A stretch of DNA of 64,000 bases, taken from the NCBI RefSeq assembly GCF_028826155.1, contig NZ_JAQGPN010000001.1, forward strand, positions 3,787,501 through 3,851,500, in the 5' to 3' direction. This DNA comes from Mesorhizobium shangrilense (lineage in GTDB: Bacteria > Pseudomonadota > Alphaproteobacteria > Rhizobiales > Rhizobiaceae). Position numbers and translations under genes: made by a program. Below the pieces are notes generated by a model. That model was given only the letters and a program-made list of their open reading frames with translations, ran no database searches and had not been told where the DNA came from. Each line of letters starts with the position of its first letter. Within the stretch, counting starts at the first letter, position 1. This document shows positions 1 through 8,342 of the stretch, one piece after another.

Positions 1-510
1 CTGCCGGAACTGCTGACCCTGTTCCTCGTCTATTACGGCGTGCAGATCGGCCTTCAGAACGCCGCCCGTCTTATCCGGCCGGACGCGACGATCGAGGTCA
101 ACAGCTTCGTCTCCGGCATGGTGGCCCTCGGCGTCGTCTTCTCCTCCTATGCCAGCGAGGTGTTCCTGTCGGCGTTCCGGGCGATCCCCCGCGGCCAATA
201 TGAAGGCGGCTATTCCATCGGCTTGAGCAAGGGCCAGACGATGCGCCTCGTCGTCATGCCGCAGCTCATCCGGATCGCGTTGCCGGGGCTTTCCAACCTC
301 TGGCTGATCCTGCTCAAGGACACCGCCCTGGTTTCGGCCATCGGGCTCTCGGACATCCTGCGGCAAGCCGGCGTCGCGGCTCGCGTGACCCGCGAAGCCT
401 TCCTCTTCTTCGGTGTCGCGTGCCTGATCTATCTGGTGCTGGCCATCATCTCCTCCTTCGGCATCGGCGCCATCGAGCGGAGCGTCGGACGCCATGAGGG
501 CACGCGATGA
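1..510 (+). CDS. Amino-acid ABC transporter permease, 5' end outside window
   Basis: This is an inner-membrane permease of the HisQ/GlnP type, which forms the translocation pore of a polar amino-acid importer. The reading frame is open from the first base, so the start lies upstream; 169 residues are visible. The cytoplasmic EAA loop that contacts the ATPase is clear (RAIPRGQYEGGYSIGL), followed by hydrophobic segments typical of the last three membrane helices. Its stop overlaps the next permease start in an ATGA, so the two are translated together. The binding protein and ATPase are not in the window. The substrate cannot be told from the sequence. Confidence 0.9.
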   Translation: MPELLTLFLVYYGVQIGLQNAARLIRPDATIEVNSFVSGMVALGVVFSSYASEVFLSAFRAIPRGQYEGGYSIGLSKGQTMRLVVMPQLIRIALPGLSNLWLILLKDTALVSAIGLSDILRQAGVAARVTREAFLFFGVACLIYLVLAIISSFGIGAIERSVGRHEGTR

Positions 511-1334
511 CGCTTGCCGCTGAAACGTCGGCCATCGAGATTCCTCCGCCAGTCGAGCGCGGCTGGCCGCGCGAGCGCATCCTCGGATATGTGCTGCTTG
601 GCCTGTGGGCGGCCGCCGGGCTAGGCATCGTCGCCTACCTCGTCGGCGCATGGAATCCTGAGCTTTTCGACCGGTGGGCGCCCGCCTATCTGTCGGGCCT
701 CGGCGTGACGCTCACCCTCGTCGCCATCTCGATCGCGCTGGGCGCAATCCTTTCGATCCCGATCGCCTACGCCCGCATGTCCCGCAATCCGGTGCTGTCC
801 GCATGCGCCTACGGCTACGTTTACTTTTTCCGCGGCACGCCGCTCTTGGCGCAGACGTTTCTCATCTATTACGGCCTCGGCTCGTTTCGTCCGGAATTGC
901 AGGCACTGGGACTTTGGGGCTTCTTTCGTGAAGCCTGGTACTGCGCGGTCCTCGCCTTCTCGCTCAACACCGCTGCCTATCAGGCCGAAATCCTGCGCGG
1001 CGCCATCGAGAGCGTCCCGAAAGGCCAGTGGGAGGGCGCCGCGTCGCTGGGCATGCACCGGCTGCCGACGCTCTGGAAGGTGATCCTGCCCCAGGCGCTG
1101 ATCGTGGCGCTGCGGCCCTACGGCAACGAAATCATCCTGATGATCAAGGGATCCGCCATCGTCGCGATCATCACCGTTCCCGATCTGATGGGCCAGACCC
1201 GGCTCGCCTTTTCCCGCAGCTTCGACTTCCAGACCTATGTCTGGGCGGCTCTCATCTACCTCGCCGTCGTCGAAACGCTGCGGCATGGGATCGACTGGAT
1301 CGAACGCATCATCACCCGCCACCTGAAGAGATAG
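507..1334 (+). CDS. Amino-acid ABC transporter permease (HisM-like)
   Basis: This is the second pore subunit of a polar amino-acid importer, 275 residues. An N-terminal tail of about 25 residues precedes the first membrane helix. The binding-protein-dependent transport fold follows, with an EAA loop (AIESVPKGQWEGAASLGM) near residues 170-190 and the helix-rich FFRGTPLLAQ region typical of His/Glu/Gln permeases. The ATG lies inside the stop region of the preceding permease (ATGA), which fixes the start. No ATP-binding protein follows; the gene downstream is convergent, so the operon ends here. Confidence 0.92.
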   Translation: MTLAAETSAIEIPPPVERGWPRERILGYVLLGLWAAAGLGIVAYLVGAWNPELFDRWAPAYLSGLGVTLTLVAISIALGAILSIPIAYARMSRNPVLSACAYGYVYFFRGTPLLAQTFLIYYGLGSFRPELQALGLWGFFREAWYCAVLAFSLNTAAYQAEILRGAIESVPKGQWEGAASLGMHRLPTLWKVILPQALIVALRPYGNEIILMIKGSAIVAIITVPDLMGQTRLAFSRSFDFQTYVWAALIYLAVVETLRHGIDWIERIITRHLKR

Positions 1335-1347
1335 CGTCCGGACGGGG

Positions 1348-2301
1348 CTATCGCGCCAGCATCCAGTTGAGGACATCCCGCCAGTCGGTCATCCGGATCG
1401 GCGTGCCGTGCGACCCGGTTTCGAACCGCACGAAGCGCGCCGGGTATCCGGGTCCGAGCGAACGATAGAAGGCCTCCTGCTTCTCGACGGGAAACACGCT
1501 GTCGCGGCTGCCGTGTCCGAAGAACACCGGCAGCTTGCGCCTGTACGCCCTCGAATTCCGGAAACCGTCGTCCCACAGCGAACCGAGCAGCAACAGTCCC
1601 GAGAGCCTCTCGCTGGTCTTGGCCTGGGCAAGACCCCAGCACAACTGGCCGCCCATCGAACCGCACGCCACGATCACGGGCGCGCCAGGCGATTGTTGCG
1701 CGTAGTGATCGATCAAGGCCCCGACGTCCCGCAAGCCGCCATCCTCGAAGTCAGGGAAGTCGGGCGACAGATAGAGCCCGCCATTGGCGGCCGCCAGGTT
1801 CTTGATGCGGTTGAAATTGCCGCCGAAGGTGAAGTCCTCGACGCCCTGCTTGCGGCTGCCGCCCTGGCCATGAAGATAAAGAACGATGAAACGTGCGCCA
1901 TCTGTCTTGCCGACAGCAAAATGACGAACAGCCGCACCACCGTCGGTCTTCAGCACCAGATCCCTCTGCACCTTGCGGACGCCGAGCGAGACATATTTGC
2001 CCTTGACGCGGCGCTCCGCCACCTCGTCGCGCCGGTCGATGTCGCGCTCCTCGGAATAGTCCACGACCTTGTAGGCGCCGCCGTCCTGCTGGGAGAGGAT
2101 GGCGGGATAGGCGAACAGGGCGTCCTTGTAGGGTTTCAGTGGATCGGCGGAGGCGGCGGCGACAGTAGACGCAAGTGCCGCGATAACCACACCCGCGAGG
2201 TACGCATGGCGCAACGACGACGCCAGTCCGCCAGCGTTCGCTCTGAACGAAAGGGGGAATGCCGGAGTTTGCGCTCTCCTGGACTTAAGGCAAAAAATCA
2301 A
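1348..2301 (-). CDS. Exported alpha/beta-hydrolase-fold protein
   Basis: A 317-residue protein with a hydrophobic segment at about residues 34-54 that reads as a signal peptide. Motifs of an alpha/beta hydrolase are visible: an oxyanion-type LYLHGQGG near 141-148, a nucleophile elbow GSMGG with Ser215, Asp267 in GHGSRDSVFP and His298 in GSHGTPI. It is probably a secreted or periplasmic esterase/lipase-like enzyme of unknown substrate. The start is a TTG four bases after the upstream gene's stop with AGGA ahead of it; an internal TTG at 2214 would give a more classic signal peptide. It is the last gene of the molybdenum-hydroxylase maturation operon and converges on the permease operon. Confidence 0.75.
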   Translation of the reverse strand: MIFCLKSRRAQTPAFPLSFRANAGGLASSLRHAYLAGVVIAALASTVAAASADPLKPYKDALFAYPAILSQQDGGAYKVVDYSEERDIDRRDEVAERRVKGKYVSLGVRKVQRDLVLKTDGGAAVRHFAVGKTDGARFIVLYLHGQGGSRKQGVEDFTFGGNFNRIKNLAAANGGLYLSPDFPDFEDGGLRDVGALIDHYAQQSPGAPVIVACGSMGGQLCWGLAQAKTSERLSGLLLLGSLWDDGFRNSRAYRRKLPVFFGHGSRDSVFPVEKQEAFYRSLGPGYPARFVRFETGSHGTPIRMTDWRDVLNWMLAR

Positions 2302-2305
2302 CTGT

Positions 2306-3916
2306 TCAGTCCTGTAGCACGCCGCCCGCGCTCGCCATTGCGTCGGGCGTGTCGACGTCGATGAACGCGCCCTCCCCGATCTCCACGTCGATCACGTTGG
2401 CGCCTTCCGCCTCCACCAGGTGACGCGCGCCGGTGTCGCCCTCCAGATGGGCGATCGCGGGAAAGAGCGCGCGCGGCAGGATGACGGGATTGCCTCGCTT
2501 TCCCCTGAAGGTGGCGCGCACGATCGAGTGACCGCCATCGGCCACGAACGCGCTGATCATGCGGTCGAGGTCGTCCACACCGACGCCGGGCATGTCGCCA
2601 AGCACGATCATCGCCCCGGCAGCGCCGGGCGAGAGGGCCGCGATGCCAGCCTTCAGCGAGCTTGCGAGCCCGGTCGTGACATCATGGTTCTCCGCGATGG
2701 TCGCATCCAGCCCCTGCAGCGCCGCGCGGACCCGGTCGTTCTGATGTCCCGTGACGACGACGACCCGATCGGCGCGCGATGCGAGCGCGCGCTCCGCCGT
2801 GCGGCGAACGAGCGGCTTGCCTTCGAACAGCGCCAGAAGCTTGTTCGGCCCGCCCATGCGGCTCGAGCGCCCCGCCGCGAGCAGAACGATCTCGACGTTC
2901 GGCCGCTTCTCCGTCGCCTGCGCTTCGCGCGGCTGCGGACGGCTGGCGATCTCCATGAGCAGCCCGCCGACGCCCATCCCTGCGATGTCGGAATGCGTGA
3001 CCGGTATGCCAGCCAGCAGGCGGTCGAGAACCCAGTCGAAGCCGTTCTCCTTCGGGCTGCGGGCGCAGCCCGGCGCGCCGACCACCGGTTTTCCATGAAG
3101 TTCGCCGAGGATGATGAGGTTGCCGGGATCGACCGGCATGCCGGCACGCGTGACGGTTCCGCCCGCCTGCCGAATCGCAGCCGGGATCACGTCGTCGAAA
3201 TCGCTCATCGCAGACGCGCCGAATACAAGCACCATGTCGCTGTCGCGGTTGAGAGGCGGGAGCAGGTCCGCGACCGCCGAAGCCTCGTGTGTCGTACGCC
3301 GCTCGGCAACCACCCGGCTGCCCGAGCGCGCAAGCCGCTCCTCAGTCACCCGCACGGTCTTGTCGAGCACGCTCGGCTTCACCGTCGGCAATTGCGTCTG
3401 GATCACCGCCACACGGCTCGGCCGGAACCGGGACACGCGGAAGATCTCGCCGGAACGACAGATGGCCTCGACCCTGTCGACGACGGCTCGAGAGACGGCA
3501 AATGGGATGATCTTGACCGTCGCCACCATCTGCCTGGGTTGGACCGGCGCGTAATCCTTGAGCGTGGCGATGGTCACGGTCGGGTCCACCGCATTGATCG
3601 CATCGATCATCGCACGGTCGACCGTAAAGAGCCCGGCCGCATCGGCATGGAGGTTGACGCGACCGGTTGCCGGCGGCTTCACCTCGACGCCCGCAAAACG
3701 CATCGCAGCCACGATGCGCGCCGCTGCCTCGTCCTCGCCAAGATCATCGGCCTCCAGGGTCGCGGCGATCACCTCCACCAGGCCCGCTGCCTTCAACGAT
3801 CTTATGTCATCGGCGCTCAGCCGGTGCGCCTTGCGCAGGCGCACGTCGCCGGCGCTTGTCGCATGGGCGAGGATCGCGCCTTCCGCCTCATCCAGCGCAA
3901 TGAGACCAAACTTCAC
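2306..3916 (-). CDS. Molybdopterin-binding protein fused to MocA-like nucleotidyltransferase
   Basis: A 536-residue two-domain protein. Residues about 1-330 form a molybdopterin-binding (MoeA/CinA-like) region, with VFGASAMSDFDDVIP near 231-245 and GAPGCARSPKENG near 280-292. Residues about 341-536 form a MobA/MocA-type NTP-transferase with LAAGRSSRMGG (346-356), a VVVTGH strand, the acidic LGDMPG metal site, and GKRGNPVILP. The LAAGR form of the signature favours a CMP-transferring (MocA-like) rather than GMP-transferring activity; that would make the cytosine-dinucleotide cofactor used by CoxL-type enzymes. The start is GTG, overlapping the XdhC-C stop as GTGA. Substrate specificity is inferred, not proven. 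Confidence 0.85.
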   Translation of the reverse strand: MKFGLIALDEAEGAILAHATSAGDVRLRKAHRLSADDIRSLKAAGLVEVIAATLEADDLGEDEAAARIVAAMRFAGVEVKPPATGRVNLHADAAGLFTVDRAMIDAINAVDPTVTIATLKDYAPVQPRQMVATVKIIPFAVSRAVVDRVEAICRSGEIFRVSRFRPSRVAVIQTQLPTVKPSVLDKTVRVTEERLARSGSRVVAERRTTHEASAVADLLPPLNRDSDMVLVFGASAMSDFDDVIPAAIRQAGGTVTRAGMPVDPGNLIILGELHGKPVVGAPGCARSPKENGFDWVLDRLLAGIPVTHSDIAGMGVGGLLMEIASRPQPREAQATEKRPNVEIVLLAAGRSSRMGGPNKLLALFEGKPLVRRTAERALASRADRVVVVTGHQNDRVRAALQGLDATIAENHDVTTGLASSLKAGIAALSPGAAGAMIVLGDMPGVGVDDLDRMISAFVADGGHSIVRATFRGKRGNPVILPRALFPAIAHLEGDTGARHLVEAEGANVIDVEIGEGAFIDVDTPDAMASAGGVLQD

Positions 3917-4623
3917 GCCGCCGCACTCCGGGCTTCCCTGCCGCGCGAGCGGAAGGCCTCGATCACCTGCGCCAGGATGGCGACGGCGATCTCGGCCGGA
4001 ACCAGCGCGCCGATGTTGACGCCGATGGGCGCCTGGATGCGCTCGATCTGATCCTGACCGACGCCCATGGCGAGAAGCCGCTCGGCGCGCTTGGCGTGAG
4101 TCTTGCGGCTGCCCAGCGCACCGACATAGAAGCAGCCGGCGTCCAGTGCGGCCTTCAGCGCAAAGTCGTCGATCTTGGGATCATGCGTCACGGCAGCCAG
4201 CGCGGTGTATCCGTCGAGTGGCCGCGCCTTCAGGGCGTCCTCCGGCCATTCCGCCAAGAGCTCGACATCGGGGAACCGCTCGGGGCTGGCGAAAGCCGTG
4301 CGCGGGTCGATGATCTCGGCCGGATAGCCGGCGACCTTCGCCATCGGTGCGAGCGCCTGGCTGATATGGACGGCGCCGATCACCACCAGCCGAGGCTGCG
4401 GCATGTAGACGTTGAGGAAGCACTCGCGGCCATCCGCGGTGACTGCACCGGACTGGCCGGTATGAAAGGCCTTGCGCACCATCTCGCCAAGCTCGCCACC
4501 CAACGCCGCCGCCTCGGCCTCCGGAATGACGCGGTGCGCTTGGGTCGCAGGCTCGGTGAGCAGTATGACCGCCCGGCGCGCACGGCGCTCGGCATTCACC
4601 GCCTTGAGACAGGAAACGTCCAT
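3913..4623 (-). CDS. XdhC-family protein, C-terminal Rossmann domain
   Basis: A 236-residue XdhC/CoxI-family chaperone half. XdhC proteins bind the molybdenum cofactor and hand it, matured, to xanthine-dehydrogenase-family enzymes. The Rossmann part is visible as LVVIGAVHISQAL, YVGALGSRKTHAKRAERLL and the family signature IGVNIGALVPAEIAVAI near the end. The ATG at 4623 lies two bases after the stop of the XdhC N-domain gene; a longer frame upstream would run through that gene, so it was not used. The protein overlaps the molybdopterin/MocA gene downstream by four bases, which implies coupled translation. Confidence 0.88.
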   Translation of the reverse strand: MDVSCLKAVNAERRARRAVILLTEPATQAHRVIPEAEAAALGGELGEMVRKAFHTGQSGAVTADGRECFLNVYMPQPRLVVIGAVHISQALAPMAKVAGYPAEIIDPRTAFASPERFPDVELLAEWPEDALKARPLDGYTALAAVTHDPKIDDFALKAALDAGCFYVGALGSRKTHAKRAERLLAMGVGQDQIERIQAPIGVNIGALVPAEIAVAILAQVIEAFRSRGREARSAAA

Positions 4624-4625
4624 TG

Positions 4626-4961
4626 TCAGCCCAGCCTCTCGACATAGACCTTGATGCGGCCGCCGCAGGAGAGGCCCACGCGCCATGCGGTCTCGTCCGC
4701 CACGCCAAATTCCAGCAGCTTCGGATCGCCGGTTCCGATCACGTCGACCGCTTCGGAGACGACCGCGCCTTCGACGCAGCCGCCCGAGACGGAGCCGTGG
4801 AAATTGCCGTCCTCATCGATGACGAGGTGGCTGCCGACCGGCCGTGGGGCCGAGCCCCAAGTCTCCACCACCGTCGCCAGCGCCACACCGCGGCCGGTGT
4901 TCTTCCAGTCCTCGGCGATCAGCAGCGGATCGCGGGTTTCATCGAGATGCACACTGTCCAT
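4626..4961 (-). CDS. XdhC-family protein, N-terminal domain
   Basis: A 111-residue protein carrying only the XdhC N-terminal domain, with the signature TVVETWGSAPRPVGSHLVI and the SGGCVEGAVV cysteine motif. In xanthine-dehydrogenase systems this domain sits in the same chain as the Rossmann domain; in CoxF/CoxI-type systems it is commonly a separate gene, as here. The ATG at 4961 was chosen because GGGAGAG lies just upstream and a longer start would overlap the VWA gene. It lies two bases before the XdhC-C gene, and the two probably act as a heteromer in cofactor delivery. Confidence 0.87.
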   Translation of the reverse strand: MDSVHLDETRDPLLIAEDWKNTGRGVALATVVETWGSAPRPVGSHLVIDEDGNFHGSVSGGCVEGAVVSEAVDVIGTGDPKLLEFGVADETAWRVGLSCGGRIKVYVERLG

Positions 4962-4987
4962 CCTGGATCTCTCCCTGGTCGCGCCGG

Positions 4988-6223
4988 TCAGGCGGCGCTC
5001 CTGGCCGCATCGAACCACTTGCGCGGATCGGATTGCGCGGCGTTGCCGGCCGACAATGCCCCGCAGAGGTCGGCCAGCGCATTCAGATTGTGGACGGCGC
5101 GGAACTCATCGACATGCGGCAGCATCGCTTTCACCCCTCGCGCCCGGGGCTCGAAACCGTCGAAGCGCAGCAGGGGATTGAGCCAGATCAGGCGCCGGCA
5201 GGATTTCCTCAGCCGATCCATCTCCTCGCCGAGCCCCGTCACGTCGTCGCGCTCGAGGCCGTCGGTGATCAGGAGCACGATCGCGCCCTGCCCCAGCACC
5301 CGACGCGACCACAACCGGTTGAACTCGTGGAGCGTGTCCCCTATGCGGGTGCCGCCCGACCAGTCCTTCACCACCGTCGCGCATTCGGCAAGTGCCGCGT
5401 CGGGATCGCGATGGCGCATCTGCCTGGTCAGGTTGGTCAGGCGCGTGCCGAAGACGAAGGTGTGCACGCGTCGCCGTTTCTCGGCCAGCGCATGCAGGAA
5501 ATGCAGGAAGATGCGGGTGTACTGGCTCATTGAACCGGAAATGTCGGCCAGCGCGACCAGCGGCGGATGCACCTCGCGGGGCGAACGGAACTTGGGCAGG
5601 ATCAGCTGCCCGCCGGTGCGCACAGCAGAGCGCATCATCGCCCGCGGGTCAGCACGATCGCCGCGCGGGTCCGGCGTGTAGCGGCGCGTCCTGACGGAAT
5701 CGAACGGCAACCTGAGCGCCGCAATCGCCTGCCTGGCCTCCGCCAGTTCGGCAGCCGACATCTGCGCGAAATCCTTGGCGCGCAGCACCTCGTTGCCGGA
5801 AACGGTGAAGCGGGCGTCCACCTCGATCTCCGGGATCTCGCGCGGCGGCTGGTTTTTCTGGTGGCCCTCGAACATCGCCTGGCTGACGCGGTTCTCGGCC
5901 GCGCGCGGCTTCTGCTTCTCGCGGTGGTCGGGCGCCACCGGCGAGAACATGGCGATCATCTTCTCGATCAGCTCGCGCGACTTCCAGAACAGCCGGAACG
6001 CCTCGTCAAAGACCTGGTGATCCTCGTGCCGCGTCACCAGCACGGCGTGCAGCGTCCAGTAGAAGTCGTCGCGGCTGCCGATGCCGGCCGCCAGCACCGC
6101 CTCTATGGCATCCTTCACCGAGGCCGGGCCGACGCGCATGCCGGCCTTGCGCAGCGCACGGGCGAAATAGACGATGTTGTCGGCGATGCGCCCGTCGGTG
6201 TTGGCTGCGCTGGCTATCGTCAC
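4988..6223 (-). CDS. VWA-domain protein, CoxE-like
   Basis: A protein of about 411 residues with an N-terminal alpha-helical region and a C-terminal von Willebrand factor A domain. The metal-ion-dependent adhesion site is intact: D227, S229 and S231 in ADISGSMSQ. In carbon-monoxide dehydrogenase (CODH) clusters, CoxE works with the MoxR-type ATPase CoxD to install or remodel the active-site metal centre. The GTG at 6223 is preferred because family conservation begins at ANTDGRIADNIVYFARALR; a longer frame to 6406 would cover the preceding small gene. It is separated from its usual partner moxR by two small genes. Confidence 0.88.
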   Translation of the reverse strand: MTIASAANTDGRIADNIVYFARALRKAGMRVGPASVKDAIEAVLAAGIGSRDDFYWTLHAVLVTRHEDHQVFDEAFRLFWKSRELIEKMIAMFSPVAPDHREKQKPRAAENRVSQAMFEGHQKNQPPREIPEIEVDARFTVSGNEVLRAKDFAQMSAAELAEARQAIAALRLPFDSVRTRRYTPDPRGDRADPRAMMRSAVRTGGQLILPKFRSPREVHPPLVALADISGSMSQYTRIFLHFLHALAEKRRRVHTFVFGTRLTNLTRQMRHRDPDAALAECATVVKDWSGGTRIGDTLHEFNRLWSRRVLGQGAIVLLITDGLERDDVTGLGEEMDRLRKSCRRLIWLNPLLRFDGFEPRARGVKAMLPHVDEFRAVHNLNALADLCGALSAGNAAQSDPRKWFDAARSAA

Positions 6224-6233
6224 GCGCGCCGCC

Positions 6234-6446
6234 TCACGCCGAAACCGGCAACAGTTCGAACACGCGCGCCTCCCGGCTGGCTGCCGCCACATCGCCGCGC
6301 TTGAGCAAGGCACGAATGCGATCCAGCTTGAGGGCGTCTTCCTTGGAGATGTATGGTCCCCAAGCACCGTCATCGGGAACGAGCTCAATCTCGACCTCGG
6401 CGGCATATCTGTCGGTGTGCACGAAGCGAACGGCCTTCCGCTTCAT
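6234..6446 (-). CDS. Small partner protein of the DUF4258 gene
   Basis: A 70-residue protein with a basic N-terminus (MKRKAVRFVHTDRYAAEVEI), a short acidic middle and a helical C-terminus ending FELLPVSA. No enzyme motif is visible. The ATG at 6446 overlaps the stop of the DUF4258 gene as ATGA, so the two are translationally coupled; an in-frame start at 6479 would overlap that gene further and is less likely. From memory, similar small proteins accompany DUF4258 genes in rhizobia, with an arrangement like a toxin-antitoxin pair. Function is unknown. Confidence 0.7.
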   Translation of the reverse strand: MKRKAVRFVHTDRYAAEVEIELVPDDGAWGPYISKEDALKLDRIRALLKRGDVAAASREARVFELLPVSA

Positions 6447-6769
6447 TTTGGCCTCCTCTTCAAGAAATCGGCGCTCCATCTGCTTGCATCCGGCCTGTAC
6501 GCGGTGACGAGCGTCGCTTCATCCGGTGAGTTCTTCGCGATGCCCCACAAGACGTGCACAGGTTCCTGACGGCCGATCGTCTGCAGGACGAGAACGCATG
6601 GGCCCTTGTAATAATCTTGGTATTCCTCGACCTGCGTGGCCTGAGGCAGACCCTCAAGCAGCTCTCCAAAGGAGATATCATCCTCGGTAAGCTCTTCAAA
6701 GCCATGCGCGGAAACCCGGACCTTCCCCGCGCTGACCAGTCGCTGGATAGTCGCCAGCAGGTTTTCCAT
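6443..6769 (-). CDS. DUF4258 domain protein
   Basis: A 108-residue protein matching the DUF4258 fold class, which is distantly related to RelE/BrnT-like small toxins. Visible family traits are an early RVSAHGFEELTEDDISFGEL segment, the strand pair CVLVLQTIG and VHVLWGIA, and the terminal VTAYRPDASRWSADF. It starts immediately after the moxR stop with no gap and overlaps the next small gene by four bases. Position and size suggest a toxin-antitoxin-like or accessory module carried inside the maturation operon. Whether it is toxic, or is an assembly factor, cannot be told from sequence. Confidence 0.78.
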   Translation of the reverse strand: MENLLATIQRLVSAGKVRVSAHGFEELTEDDISFGELLEGLPQATQVEEYQDYYKGPCVLVLQTIGRQEPVHVLWGIAKNSPDEATLVTAYRPDASRWSADFLKRRPK

Positions 6770-7699
6770 CTACTCGGCCGCGGCGAGTTCTGCCCTGACC
6801 TCGTTCAGCAAGCGCCGGCCCTCGCCCTGATCGATGCGCGCAATGTCATCCTGATATTTCAGCAGGACGCCGATCGTGTCGGACACCGTTTCGGGATCGA
6901 GCGCCACCTTGTCCAGTTCGGTCAGCGCGCCCGCCCAGTCGATGGTCTCGGCCACGCCGGGCACCTTGAACAGCTCGAGCTCGCGCAGCTTCTGTACGAA
7001 CCGCACCACTTCCGCGGAGAGCCGCCGGTTGGCCTGCGGCACCTTGCGGTGCACGATGTCCAGCTCGCGTTCGGCGTTGGGATAGTCCACCCAGTGATAG
7101 AGGCAGCGTCGCTTCAGCGCGTCATGTATTTCGCGCGTACGGTTGGTCGTGATGATGACGATCGGCGGCTCCTCGGCCTTGATGGTGCCGAGTTCCGGCA
7201 CCGTCACCTGGAAGTCCGCCAGGATCTCGAGGAGGAACGCCTCGAATGCCTCGTCGGTGCGGTCGAGTTCGTCAATGAGGAAAACGGGCGCCGCACCCGT
7301 CGTGCCAGTGAGCGCGTCCAGCACCGGACGCCGGATCAGGTATTTCTCCGAGAAGACATTGCGCTCCATGTCCTTCCGGTCGACCTGCCCCGCCGCCTCC
7401 TCCATGCGGATCTCGATCATCTGGGCGGCGTAGTTCCACTCGTAGACTGCTGAGGAGACGTCCAGGCCTTCGTAGCACTGCAGGCGGATGAGCCTGCGGC
7501 CCAACGCCGAGGCGAGTACTTTTGCGATCTCTGTTTTGCCAACTCCTGCCTCGCCCTCGAGGAAAAGCGGTCGCTTCATGCGCAGCGCGAGAAAGAGCAC
7601 CGTCGCCAGCGCGCGGTCGGCAACGTAATCGGCGCCTGAAAGCAGCTCGAGCGTCTCGTCGATCGATTGAGGCACGGGACGCGGAGAGTTTTCAGACAT
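6770..7699 (-). CDS. MoxR-family AAA+ ATPase, CoxD-like
   Basis: A 309-residue AAA+ chaperone ATPase. Walker A is GEAGVGKT (residues 49-56), Walker B is VFLIDELDR, and sensor 1 lies in VIITTNRTREIHDALKRR. MoxR proteins pair with VWA proteins; in CO-dehydrogenase clusters CoxD and CoxE mature the molybdenum-copper centre. Here the VWA partner is third downstream (4988-6223). The gene begins 14 bases after the flavin reductase stop and abuts the DUF4258 gene. Length and motifs are normal for the family. Confidence 0.92.
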   Translation of the reverse strand: MSENSPRPVPQSIDETLELLSGADYVADRALATVLFLALRMKRPLFLEGEAGVGKTEIAKVLASALGRRLIRLQCYEGLDVSSAVYEWNYAAQMIEIRMEEAAGQVDRKDMERNVFSEKYLIRRPVLDALTGTTGAAPVFLIDELDRTDEAFEAFLLEILADFQVTVPELGTIKAEEPPIVIITTNRTREIHDALKRRCLYHWVDYPNAERELDIVHRKVPQANRRLSAEVVRFVQKLRELELFKVPGVAETIDWAGALTELDKVALDPETVSDTIGVLLKYQDDIARIDQGEGRRLLNEVRAELAAAE

Positions 7700-7713
7700 T
7701 TGCCGCCCCGGGC

Positions 7714-8208
7714 TCAGAGAACGTGATAGGCGCGATCGTGGTATATAAGCGGCCGGAGGTTATCGCCGATGCGCAGGCCTGTCACCTTGCCAAATAGCAC
7801 ACGGTGTGTGGCCAGTTCCTTGGTGTCGATCAGTTCGCAGTCGAACACGGCGACCGCGTCCACCAGTGTCGGCGCCCCGGACGCGATGACGTCCCATTCC
7901 GCCATCGCGAAGCGCTCTTCCGGTGAGAGCCGGGTCACGCCCGAGAAGGCCACGGCCATCGGTTCGTGTTTCACTGCCAGCGTGTTGAGCGCGAAATTGC
8001 CGTTCTGGAGGAAGAGATCGTTGTTCGGGTTGTGACGGTTCACGCAGGACAGCACCATCGGCGGACCGTCGGAAACGGAGCACGCAGCGATCACCGTCGT
8101 CCCCCGCCTGCCGGCGGGACCGTCGGTCGTGATGACGTGCACGGCGCCCGCGAAACGGCTCATGGCGTCGCGGTAATCCTGTGGCTCGATAACGTGTTTC
8201 TTCAGCAA
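7714..8208 (-). CDS. Flavin reductase family protein
   Basis: A flavin-reductase (RutF/HpaC-like, FMN-binding split-barrel) protein of about 164 residues, which would use NAD(P)H to reduce free flavin for a partner monooxygenase. Family traits are DYRDAMSRFAGAVHVITTDG, the TTVIAACSVSDGPPMVLSC strand pair, NFALNTL and the terminal LIYHDRAYHVL. The TTG at 8208 is chosen because conserved residues precede the first ATG (8163) and a good promoter ends about 22 bases upstream; an open frame to 8499 would run through that promoter. It heads the maturation operon. No obvious partner monooxygenase is adjacent. Confidence 0.85.
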   Translation of the reverse strand: MLKKHVIEPQDYRDAMSRFAGAVHVITTDGPAGRRGTTVIAACSVSDGPPMVLSCVNRHNPNNDLFLQNGNFALNTLAVKHEPMAVAFSGVTRLSPEERFAMAEWDVIASGAPTLVDAVAVFDCELIDTKELATHRVLFGKVTGLRIGDNLRPLIYHDRAYHVL

Positions 8209-8237
8209 TGTGATAATTCCAGAAAGTGGCTCGGCGT

Positions 8238-8266
8238 TATATATGGCCGTAGCGCGCAGGCCACAA
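8238..8266 (-). promoter_or_regulatory. Candidate sigma-70 promoter of the maturation operon
   Basis: On the minus strand a -35-like TTGTGG (8266-8261) and a -10-like TATATA (8243-8238) are separated by exactly 17 bases. Transcription would begin near 8231, giving a leader of about 22 bases before the TTG start of the flavin reductase. No other good promoter was seen within the operon, whose genes are spaced by -4 to +14 bases. Confidence 0.5.
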
Positions 8267-8342
8267 GGAACGCGCGCGTTGCGCGAGTGGCCATTACTCA
8301 CTAACCAGTCGTCCATCGTTCCAAGGGCCGAGCTATTCCAAT

